The notes beneath the pieces are model-generated. The model saw nothing but the letters and a program-made list of their open reading frames with translations, had not been told where the DNA came from and did not search any database. From Gammaproteobacteria bacterium (GTDB taxonomy: Bacteria; Pseudomonadota; Gammaproteobacteria; Xanthomonadales; Xanthomonadaceae), in NCBI GenBank assembly GCA_030431185.1, contig JAUIJO010000144.1, positions 1 to 8,432 of the forward strand: a stretch of 8,432 bases of DNA, read 5' to 3'. Shown one piece after another: positions 1 through 5,147 of the stretch (position 1 is its first letter; each line of letters begins with the position of its first letter). A program made the translations under genes and the position numbers.

Positions 1-42
1 CGTCAGGCGATCCTACGCCCTTGCATCGCATGTCGGCGCGAA

Positions 43-88
43 GCCGCCCCTGGCTACTGACAGCATGCTGGCAGTACCCACGGGCGGC
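43..88. repeat. 46-base imperfect inverted repeat (long hairpin)
   Basis: Arms 43-63 and 68-88 pair around the tetraloop CATG at 64-67. I count 18 Watson-Crick pairs of 21, with single mismatches at 60/71, 54/77 and 50/81 that split the stem into runs of 3, 5, 3 and 7 pairs. The outer run is GCCGCCC against GGGCGGC. It lies about 105 bases beyond the E2 stop codon in the direction of E2 transcription. No T-run follows on either strand, so it is not a canonical intrinsic terminator. It could be a transcript-end structure for the operon or for a gene to the left of the window, or a REP-like element. The pairing is seen directly; the role is not known. Confidence 0.7.
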
Positions 89-154
89 CGGTTGGAGAAT
101 GGAGATGACGGATCCGGGTGGGCACGATCAGTCACGCAGGCCGCATGCTTCTCC

Positions 155-189
155 GATTCCCGATTCCCGATTCCCGATTCCCGATTCCC
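155..189. repeat. Five tandem copies of the heptamer GATTCCC
   Basis: Units at 155-161, 162-168, 169-175, 176-182 and 183-189 are identical, and a further G at 190 begins a sixth. On the minus strand the unit reads GGGAATC. The array begins 4 bases after the TAG stop of the E2 gene (194-196). Short GGGAATC/GGGAATG-type arrays between genes are familiar from Xanthomonadaceae genomes, so this supports the taxonomic guess. As a 7-base simple repeat it is a candidate for slippage and copy-number variation between strains. Confidence 0.95.
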
Positions 190-193
190 GCCT

Positions 194-1609
194 CTAGTCC
201 GCGAGGGCGAGGTCGTCGATCATCGCGCGCAGGAAGCGCGCCGCCTCGCCGCCGGTGCAGGCCCGGTGGTCGAAGGTCACCGACAAGGGGATGACCTTGT
301 GCGCCTCCACGCCGCCCATCACCGGCGTCATCTGGTGGCGGCCACGCCCGGCGGCGATGATGGCCACGCAGGGCGGGACCACGACCGGGGTGGCGTAGCG
401 GCCGGCGAACATGCCGAAGTTGGACAGCGAGATCGTGTAGCCGCTCAGTTCCGAGGCCGGGATGCTGCGGTCCTCGACCTGGTTGCGCAAGCGGTTGACG
501 GCCTCGCGCACGCCGCGTGCGTCGAGCACGTCGGCATTGCGCAGCGCCGGCACGAACAGGCCATCCTCGGTGTCCACCGCGATGCCGATGTCCACGTGCG
601 GGTGCAGCGTGCGCGTCAGGTTCTCGCCGTCGAACCACGCGTTGAGCGCAGGTACCGACTTGCACGCGGCGACGATCGCGCGGACCAGGCGGCCGGTGAT
701 GTCGTTGCCGGCGGTCCATGCGTGGATGTCGGCGTCGTCCGACAGCGTGGTCGGGACGACCTTGCTGTGCGCATCGGCCATGACGCGCGCCATGTTCCGG
801 CGCACGCCCTTGAGCTGCTCGGGCTGGCCGCTGGCGACGGCGCCCGGCGGACGCGTGCGCATCGGGCGGCCGGCCTGCGACAGCGTCGAGCGCTGCGGGT
901 CTCCCGTCCTGCCTTCGTGGGAAGGTGCCCGGGGGGTGGACGCCCCCTCACTCCTGCCCTCCGCTCGTGGAGAGGGGAGCAGAAGCGCTGGATCCGCCGC
1001 GGCCTGCTTCACGTCGGCCATGGTCACCACGCCGTCGGCGCCGGTGGCCCTGACCCGCGACAGGTCGACCTTGAGCTTGCGAGCGGTGGCGCGCACCGCG
1101 GGCATGGCCTTGACGCCGCCGACGCTGCTGGCCTGTTCGCTGTGGACGGTGTCGGAGGACTGCATGGCGCCGACCACCGTGCCGCTGTCGCCGCGCTCGG
1201 CGTCGGATTTGGGGGCCGGCGTACCGGCGTCGCTGATCGCGCCGCCCTCGTCGGACGCGACGACCTTGTCGTCGGGCGCGGGGTCCTGGCTGCCGACGCT
1301 GTCGTGGTCGCCGCCGCCATGGTGGTGGCCGGTGTCCTGGCCTTCCGCGCGCTGCGGCATCGAGGGATCGACCTCGAACTCGGCGAGCATCTTGCCGGTC
1401 ACGATCACGTCGCCCGCGTCGCCGGCGAGCTTGAGGACCTTGCCCGATACCGGCGAAGGCACTTCGACCACCGCCTTGGCGGTCTCCATCGAGACCAAGT
1501 TGTCGTCCAGGCGGATGGTGTCGCCCACCTTGACGAACCACTCGACGATGGTGGCGTCGGGCAGGCCTTCGCCGAGGTCGGGCAGGTGGAAGGTTTTGTG
1601 GGTGCTCAT
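194..1609 (-). CDS. E2 acyltransferase of a 2-oxo-acid dehydrogenase complex (probably branched-chain)
   Basis: This 471-residue protein is the dihydrolipoamide acyltransferase core, which passes the acyl group from the lipoyl arm to CoA. The lipoyl domain covers about residues 5-80, with DLGEG near the start and the lipoylated Lys45 in METAKAVVEV. A long Asp/Ser/His-rich linker follows (HHHGGGDHD). The E1/E3-binding domain is at about 168-205 (MPAVRATARKLKVDL...GVVTMADV). A second linker includes a repeat-derived stretch at about 211-237. The catalytic domain runs from about 255 to the end, with IGIAVDTEDGLFVPALRNAD and FDHRACTGGEAARFL. The catalytic His is about residue 448, but the usual Asp of HxxxDG is Thr at about 452. 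I chose the ATG at 1609 because AAGGA lies 5 bases upstream and the lipoyl domain begins at once; an in-frame ATG at 1648 would lie inside the E1-beta gene. It is the last gene of the operon, 19 bases after E1-beta. Substrate class (branched-chain or pyruvate) is inferred. Confidence 0.93.
   Translation of the reverse strand: MSTHKTFHLPDLGEGLPDATIVEWFVKVGDTIRLDDNLVSMETAKAVVEVPSPVSGKVLKLAGDAGDVIVTGKMLAEFEVDPSMPQRAEGQDTGHHHGGGDHDSVGSQDPAPDDKVVASDEGGAISDAGTPAPKSDAERGDSGTVVGAMQSSDTVHSEQASSVGGVKAMPAVRATARKLKVDLSRVRATGADGVVTMADVKQAAADPALLLPSPRAEGRSEGASTPRAPSHEGRTGDPQRSTLSQAGRPMRTRPPGAVASGQPEQLKGVRRNMARVMADAHSKVVPTTLSDDADIHAWTAGNDITGRLVRAIVAACKSVPALNAWFDGENLTRTLHPHVDIGIAVDTEDGLFVPALRNADVLDARGVREAVNRLRNQVEDRSIPASELSGYTISLSNFGMFAGRYATPVVVPPCVAIIAAGRGRHQMTPVMGGVEAHKVIPLSVTFDHRACTGGEAARFLRAMIDDLALAD
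901..979. repeat. REP-like palindromic element inside the E2 coding sequence
   Basis: On the minus strand this stretch runs from CTCCCCTCTCCACGAGCGGA to AGGCAGGACGGGAG. It looks like the intergenic CCCTCTCCC...GGGAGAGGG...GTGAGGG repeats of Xanthomonadaceae and related proteobacteria. It holds three small stem-loops in a row: 912-916 with 921-925, 932-936 with 943-947, and 959-962 with 969-972. Its two ends share a direct motif, CCACGA followed by GGCAGGA or GGGCAGGA. It is translated in frame as about 27 Pro/Arg/Gly/Ser residues (LPSPRAEGRSEGA...HEGRTGD) in the linker between the E1/E3-binding and catalytic domains. The boundaries are approximate, and membership of a repeat family is inferred from resemblance. 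Confidence 0.6.
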
Positions 1610-1614
1610 GTGGG

Positions 1615-1619
1615 TCCTT
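1615..1619 (-). promoter_or_regulatory. Ribosome binding site that sets the E2 start
   Basis: The minus strand reads AAGGA, then five bases, then ATG at 1609-1607. It lies in the 19-base gap after the E1-beta stop, so E2 has its own initiation site. Confidence 0.75.
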
Positions 1620-1628
1620 GGGTACAGG

Positions 1629-2663
1629 TCAGCCGTGGGCGAGGGCACGCTTGGCCGCGGCGACGATGCGGTCGACGCTCGGCAGGTACTTCATCTCGAG
1701 GCGGAACAGGGGGATGTGGGTGTCGTAGCCGGTGACGCGCTCGACGGGCGCGAGCAGGTCGTACATGGATTCCTCGGCCAGGCGCGCGGCGATCTCCGCG
1801 CCGAAGCCGGCGGTCTTGGGCGCCTCGTGCACGATCACGCAGCGGCCGGTGCGCGACACCGACTCGGCGATCGTGGCGAAGTCCAGCGGGCGCAGGGTGG
1901 CGACGTCGATGACCTCGGCGCTGATGCCCTCGCCGGCGAGCTTCCCGGCGGCCTCCAGGGTTTCCTTCACCTGCGCGCCCCAGGTCACCAGGGTCACGTC
2001 GCTGCCGTCGCGCAGCACGTAGCAGACGTCGAGCGGCAAGGCTTCACCGTCGTCGGGCACCACTTCCTTGTACTGGCGGTAGATGCGCTTGGGCTCGAAG
2101 AAGATGACCGGGTCGGGCTCGCGGATCGCGGCCAGCAGCAGGCCGTAGGCGCGGGCCGGCGAGGACGGCATGACCACGCGCAGGCCCGGCACGTTGGTGA
2201 AGATCGCCTCGTTGGCCTCGCTGTGGTGCTCGGGCGCGCGGATGCCGCCGCCCCAGGGCACGCGCAGGACCATCGGGCAGGTCAGGCGGCCGCGGGTGCG
2301 GTAGCGGAAGCGCGCGGCATGGCAGACGATGTGGTCGACCATCGGGTACATGAAGCCGTCGAACTGCGATTCGGCGACCGGCTTCATGCCCTGGCTGGCG
2401 AGGCCGACGGTGAGGCCGGCGATGGTGGTTTCGTCGAGGGGCGTGTCGAGGACGCGCTCGGCGCCGAACTGCTGCTGCAGTCCCGCGGTCGCGCGGAACA
2501 CGCCGCCGTTGACGCCGACGTCCTCGCCCAGCACGAGCACGCTGTCGTCGGCGCGCATTTCGTACGCGAGGGCCTGGGTGATGGCCTCGATCAGGGTGAT
2601 CGCGGCCGGGGTGTCGGTGGCGTCGGCGGCGGCGGGCTTGCGGGTGGCGACGGTGTCGTTCAT
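1629..2663 (-). CDS. E1-beta subunit of a 2-oxo-acid dehydrogenase complex (probably branched-chain)
   Basis: This 344-residue protein is the beta subunit of the alpha2-beta2 decarboxylase, which binds thiamine diphosphate with the alpha subunit and oxidatively decarboxylates a 2-oxo acid onto the E2 lipoyl arm. After a short Ala/Thr-rich leader come ITLIEAITQAL, then LGEDVGVNGGVFRAT (Glu47 is at the position of the conserved cofactor-contacting Glu), LDTPLDETTIAGL, and GGGIRAPEHHSEANE. The C-terminal transketolase-type domain carries VTLVTWGAQV and DVATLRPLD. The length is normal for the family. The start is the ATG at 2663, which overlaps the E1-alpha stop in ATGA and has AAGGAGG seven bases upstream, so the two subunits are translationally coupled. 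A longer open frame upstream is only the E1-alpha gene read in another frame. The family assignment is firm; the substrate is inferred. Confidence 0.95.
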   Translation of the reverse strand: MNDTVATRKPAAADATDTPAAITLIEAITQALAYEMRADDSVLVLGEDVGVNGGVFRATAGLQQQFGAERVLDTPLDETTIAGLTVGLASQGMKPVAESQFDGFMYPMVDHIVCHAARFRYRTRGRLTCPMVLRVPWGGGIRAPEHHSEANEAIFTNVPGLRVVMPSSPARAYGLLLAAIREPDPVIFFEPKRIYRQYKEVVPDDGEALPLDVCYVLRDGSDVTLVTWGAQVKETLEAAGKLAGEGISAEVIDVATLRPLDFATIAESVSRTGRCVIVHEAPKTAGFGAEIAARLAEESMYDLLAPVERVTGYDTHIPLFRLEMKYLPSVDRIVAAAKRALAHG

Positions 2664-3748
2664 GCGCGGGCCTCCTTCGCCTTGCGGTCGAGCGCGATGG
2701 CCGCTTCGCGCTGCTCGAGCAGGTCCGGCGGCGGGTCGGCGTACAGGTAGTCGAACATGGCCTCGACCGGTTGCACCGGCGTTTCCAGGTAGGCGTTGAT
2801 CTCGACGTCGACCTTCTTGCCGCATTCCTCCAGCCAGGCCTTCTCCTCGTCCTCGCTCCACAGCTTGCGGGCGGTGAGGTAGGTGCGCAGGCGGGTGATC
2901 GGATCGCGCGTCCAGGCGTCCTTGACCTCGGCGTCGTCGCGGTAGCGACGCGCGTCGTCGGCGGTGGTGTGGTCGTGCAGGCGATAGGTCAGGAACTCGA
3001 TGACGCTGCCGCCTTCGCCCTTGCGCGCGCGCTCGGCGCAGCGGCGCATGCCTTCTAGCACCGCGATGAGGTCGTTGCCGTCCACCTGCAGGCAGTGCAG
3101 GCCGCCGGCCAGGCCCTTCTGCGCGAGCGTCCGGGCGCCAGTCTGGGCCGAGCGCGGGACCGAGATGGCCCAGCCGTTGTTGACCACGCACAGGATCAGC
3201 GGCAGCTCGTAGGCGCCGGCGGAGTTGAGCGCGGCATAGAAGTCGGTCTTCGACGAGCCGCCGTCGCCGCAGCAGGCCACGGCGAGCTGTTTCTGCCTGC
3301 GCAACTTGAACGCCAGCGCGGCGCCCGCGGCGTGCAGGCACTGGGTGGAGATCGGTACCGACCAGCTGAAGTCGTTGCGCGGGCCTTCGAAGTCGTTGCC
3401 GCGTTCGTCGCCGCCCCAGTACAGCAGGATCTCGCGGGCCTGGACGCCGCGCATGAACTGCGCGCCGTACTCGCGGTAGCTGGGGGCGAACACGTCGTCC
3501 TTCTCCATCGACGCGCCGATGCCGACGTGGGTGGCCTCATGGCCGAGGCAGGACGCGTAGGTGCCCAGCTTGCCGGTGCGCTGCAGGGCGATCGCCTTGG
3601 TGTCGAAGGTGCGCACGAACAGCATCTGCTTGAACAGGGGCAGCAGGGCTTCGGGATCCTTGAACGCAGGCGGCAGGTCGCCGACCGGTTCGCCATTGGC
3701 ATCGAGGTACTGCAGGTACTCGATTTCAAACGTTGCAGCGATGGTCAT
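2660..3748 (-). CDS. E1-alpha subunit of a 2-oxo-acid dehydrogenase complex (probably branched-chain)
   Basis: This protein of 362 residues (from the ATG at 3748) is the thiamine-diphosphate-binding alpha subunit. The cofactor motif is complete: GDG at residues 161-163 and the closing NN at 190-191 (CCGDGGSSKTDF...CVVNNGWAIS). Also typical are FVRTFDTKAIALQRTGKLG near the N-terminus, SYREYGAQFMRG, and the loop YRLHDHTTADD with the conserved His. The C-terminal part is helical and charged. An in-frame ATG at 3778 would add ten residues (MDHVVQESSA), but it has no ribosome binding site and would lie upstream of the predicted transcription start, so 3748 (AGGA ten bases upstream) is preferred. 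First gene of the operon. Xanthomonadaceae usually run pyruvate dehydrogenase with a homodimeric AceE-type E1, so this two-subunit E1 is more likely the branched-chain enzyme. It might still act on pyruvate. Confidence 0.93.
   Translation of the reverse strand: MTIAATFEIEYLQYLDANGEPVGDLPPAFKDPEALLPLFKQMLFVRTFDTKAIALQRTGKLGTYASCLGHEATHVGIGASMEKDDVFAPSYREYGAQFMRGVQAREILLYWGGDERGNDFEGPRNDFSWSVPISTQCLHAAGAALAFKLRRQKQLAVACCGDGGSSKTDFYAALNSAGAYELPLILCVVNNGWAISVPRSAQTGARTLAQKGLAGGLHCLQVDGNDLIAVLEGMRRCAERARKGEGGSVIEFLTYRLHDHTTADDARRYRDDAEVKDAWTRDPITRLRTYLTARKLWSEDEEKAWLEECGKKVDVEINAYLETPVQPVEAMFDYLYADPPPDLLEQREAAIALDRKAKEARA
2671..2677 (-). promoter_or_regulatory. Strong ribosome binding site for E1-beta within the E1-alpha end
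   Basis: The minus strand reads AAGGAGG with a seven-base spacer to the ATG at 2663. It is encoded in the last codons of E1-alpha, and the stop and start overlap as ATGA (2663-2660). This favours equal output of the two E1 subunits. Confidence 0.85.
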
Positions 3749-3758
3749 CGCACTCGAT

Positions 3759-3762
3759 TCCT
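3759..3762 (-). promoter_or_regulatory. Weak ribosome binding site supporting the 3748 start of E1-alpha
   Basis: AGGA on the minus strand lies ten bases before the ATG at 3748. The spacing is on the long side. It is the only Shine-Dalgarno-like run near either candidate start. Confidence 0.45.
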
Positions 3763-3769
3763 GTACAAC

Positions 3770-3785
3770 ATGATCCATCGATCAT
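3770..3785. promoter_or_regulatory. Perfect 6-bp inverted repeat over the candidate -10 box
   Basis: ATGATC at 3770-3775 and GATCAT at 3780-3785 are separated by four bases (CATC). The repeat covers five of the six bases of the proposed -10 box and the likely transcription start, where an operator would act. It is short enough to occur by chance, and no regulator gene is present nearby to pair with it. Confidence 0.35.
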
Positions 3786-3786
3786 A
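3781..3786 (-). promoter_or_regulatory. Candidate -10 box of the E1-alpha/E1-beta/E2 operon
   Basis: The minus strand reads TTGGG then TATGAT, five of six matches to TATAAT. No good -35 hexamer lies 16-18 bases upstream, so the promoter may need an activator or a different sigma factor. It would start transcription near 3774 and leave a 5' leader of roughly 25 bases before the ATG at 3748. The prediction rests on sequence match alone. Confidence 0.35.
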
Positions 3787-3829
3787 CCCAAGGGGCGTGG
3801 ATTCCCCGTTGCGCGCTGCCGCATGCAAG

Positions 3830-3868
3830 CGGCCCCGGAAAGCGCTACGCACCCGCCCGACGGGGCCG
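3830..3868. repeat. 8-bp inverted repeat with 23-base loop between the oxidoreductase and the operon
   Basis: CGGCCCCG at 3830-3837 pairs perfectly with CGGGGCCG at 3861-3868. It lies 35 bases after the oxidoreductase stop and upstream of the operon promoter, where a transcript end would be expected. There is no T-run, and the large loop makes it a poor intrinsic terminator. Confidence 0.35.
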
Positions 3869-3903
3869 TATGGCGCGGCGTTTCCGCGGCGGCGGGACGC
3901 CGT

Positions 3904-5028
3904 TCAGCGCAGGGCCGCCAGGGGCTCGCCGCGCAAGCCGACGCGCACGGACAGGCCGGCGAGCTCATCGAGCACATCGTCCAGCCCGAGCAGGCCGACG
4001 CAGGGCATCGCGCCCCGCGCGCGCAGCCCGCCGCCGGCCAGCTTGCGGGCCAGGGCGATCGCGGCGGCGCAGGGGACATGCAGGCCGTCTTCGTGCTCGG
4101 CGACCAGTTCCCAGCACAAGGACAGCGCGGCATCCTCGCGGTCGGCGCCGGACATGCGCACGAACATGCCGCTGCAACCGTCGCCCAGCGGTGCCAGCCA
4201 GCGCGTGATCGCCTGTATCGGACCGGCCAGCGCCGCCGGGTCGCGCAGCAGGCGCAGGCGGACCGGCCACGACACCAGCCAGCCGGCGAGCTGATGGACG
4301 CCCAGGCCGAGGCCCGCGGAGAAACGCACGGCGCCGAGTCCGGGAAATCGCGCGGGCAGCAGCGCCAGGTCGGGCACGTCGCAGTCCAGCAGCCAGCGGG
4401 CGCCCAGCGGCGGGGGGAAGACATGGCGCACCGCGCCTTGCAGGCCGTGCGCGGTGCGGCGCGTCCTCCCCGTGCCCGGGATCGGGCGGCCGCAGTAGGC
4501 CAGCACCGATTCCAGGGTCGCCCGGCCCGGTGCCCGCGCGGAGGCGGTGATGCCCACGTGGATCGAATCGAGGCGCCCGAAACGCGGGCGCAGCGCATCG
4601 ACGACGGCCCCGCTCAGTGCGGGCACCGAGCTGGCGCCGCTGCACACCAGCCGGTCCATGGCACGGGCCCGCGCGTCCAGGGCGCCGATGCCGAGGACCT
4701 GCGCCCGCCCGTCGGCGAGGTCGACGTAGTGCATGCCGGCCTCCAGCGCGGCTTCGGCCACGCGCGTGTCCGCCCGCTGGAACGGCCCGACCGTGGAGAT
4801 CACCAGGTCCGCGCCGGTCGTCCGCAAGCGATCGGCCAGGCCGGGGCGCTGGATGTCGACCTGCAGGGCGTGCGCCCCGTGGCGTGCCGCCAGCGCGCCG
4901 GCGCGGTCGGGGTCGCGACCGCCCACCCAGACGCGCCAGCCGTCGATCCGGGCCAGGCGTTCCACGATGAGCCGGCCGAAGTGTCCATAGCCACCGAGCA
5001 CCACGACGCCGAATGCCTTGCCTGCCAC
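3904..5028 (-). CDS. Saccharopine-dehydrogenase-like NAD(P)-binding oxidoreductase
   Basis: This 374-residue protein starts with a Rossmann fold: VVVLGGYGHFG at residues 8-18 gives the GxGxxG nucleotide loop (Gly13, Gly15, Gly18), and GGRD follows the second strand. Next come LQVDIQ, DLVISTVGPFQ, MHYVDLADGRAQV and CSGASSVPALSGAVVDAL, a series typical of the saccharopine dehydrogenase NAD(P)-binding family. The C-terminal half (about 180-374) is presumably the substrate domain, but I see no motif that fixes a substrate. Most relatives are annotated only by family, and lysine metabolism should not be assumed. The start is GTG at 5028, with GGGGAG four bases upstream and the Rossmann strand right after it; an ATG at 5059 is out of frame. 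No signal peptide or clear membrane segment is seen. It is flanked by non-coding gaps of 155 and 119 bases with hairpins, so it is probably a single-gene transcript. Confidence 0.85.
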   Translation of the reverse strand: MAGKAFGVVVLGGYGHFGRLIVERLARIDGWRVWVGGRDPDRAGALAARHGAHALQVDIQRPGLADRLRTTGADLVISTVGPFQRADTRVAEAALEAGMHYVDLADGRAQVLGIGALDARARAMDRLVCSGASSVPALSGAVVDALRPRFGRLDSIHVGITASARAPGRATLESVLAYCGRPIPGTGRTRRTAHGLQGAVRHVFPPPLGARWLLDCDVPDLALLPARFPGLGAVRFSAGLGLGVHQLAGWLVSWPVRLRLLRDPAALAGPIQAITRWLAPLGDGCSGMFVRMSGADREDAALSLCWELVAEHEDGLHVPCAAAIALARKLAGGGLRARGAMPCVGLLGLDDVLDELAGLSVRVGLRGEPLAALR

Positions 5029-5037
5029 CGCGCTCCC

Positions 5038-5052
5038 CGGGGCGGCGCCCCG
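5038..5052 (-). other. GC-rich hairpin abutting the ribosome binding site of the oxidoreductase gene
   Basis: CGGGGC at 5038-5043 and GCCCCG at 5047-5052 form a perfect 6-bp stem with a 3-base loop. On the minus-strand transcript it ends at the first bases of the GGGGAG ribosome binding site (5038-5033). Folded, it could partly hide the site and lower initiation at the GTG. The structure is clear on paper, but such GC-rich palindromes are common in DNA of this composition. Confidence 0.4.
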
Positions 5053-5068
5053 TGTTCATGGAGCGGCC

Positions 5069-5074
5069 ATTATC
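5069..5074 (-). promoter_or_regulatory. Weak candidate -10 box for the oxidoreductase gene
   Basis: GATAAT on the minus strand matches TATAAT at five of six positions, in the 119-base gap upstream of the GTG at 5028. It is the only AT-rich run there. No convincing -35 box sits 17 bases upstream, so the call is tentative. Confidence 0.25.
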
Positions 5075-5088
5075 GCCCCCCGGTGGCC

Positions 5089-5136
5089 CATGCGACGAAG
5101 GCCGCGGGATCGCCGCGGCCTTCGGGGTGTCGCATG
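5089..5136 (-). terminator. Strong bulged hairpin, probable terminator of the nuclease gene
   Basis: An inner perfect 12-bp stem (5096-5107 with 5113-5124, loop GATCG) is extended outwards by a second perfect 8-bp stem (CATGCGAC at 5089-5096 with GTCGCATG at 5129-5136). The right arm carries extra bases (GGGGT) as an asymmetric bulge; base 5096 can join either stem. It begins 12 bases past the nuclease stop codon, the usual place for a terminator. No T-run follows on the minus strand (TTCGTCG appears within the stem arm), so termination may be Rho-assisted, or the hairpin may protect the transcript's 3' end. Confidence 0.65.
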
Positions 5137-5147
5137 CAACGGCGGGA

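Larger units (their letters stand above)
1..193. other. Region after the E2 gene with no recognisable gene
   Basis: No open frame here looks like a known protein. A 19-codon frame open from the window edge ends with TGA at 58-60 on the plus strand and could be the tail of a gene outside the window, but it cannot be judged from so little sequence. The stretch holds the long hairpin at 43-88 and the heptamer array at 155-189. A GGAGAA/TTCTCC pair (94-99 with 149-154) brackets the piece between them. Confidence 0.5.

Noticed and set aside
1..60. Possible C-terminus of a plus-strand gene ending with TGA at 58-60
   Set aside because: Only 19 codons are visible, with no recognisable sequence, and the frame is no better than chance.
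155..189. Heptamer array considered as a CRISPR
   Set aside because: The units are seven bases long and contiguous with no spacers, so it is a simple tandem repeat.
1610..1648. Longer E2 form starting at the in-frame ATG at 1648
   Set aside because: It would start inside the E1-beta gene and add 13 residues unlike a lipoyl domain; the ATG at 1609 has a good ribosome binding site.
462..2750. 762-codon plus-strand frame opposite E2 and E1-beta
   Set aside because: It is antisense to two confidently assigned enzyme genes and has no motif of its own.
3965..5059. Alternative ATG at 5059 for the oxidoreductase region
   Set aside because: That ATG opens a different reading frame, rich in Arg/Gly, without the Rossmann motifs. 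The GTG at 5028 opens the frame that has them.
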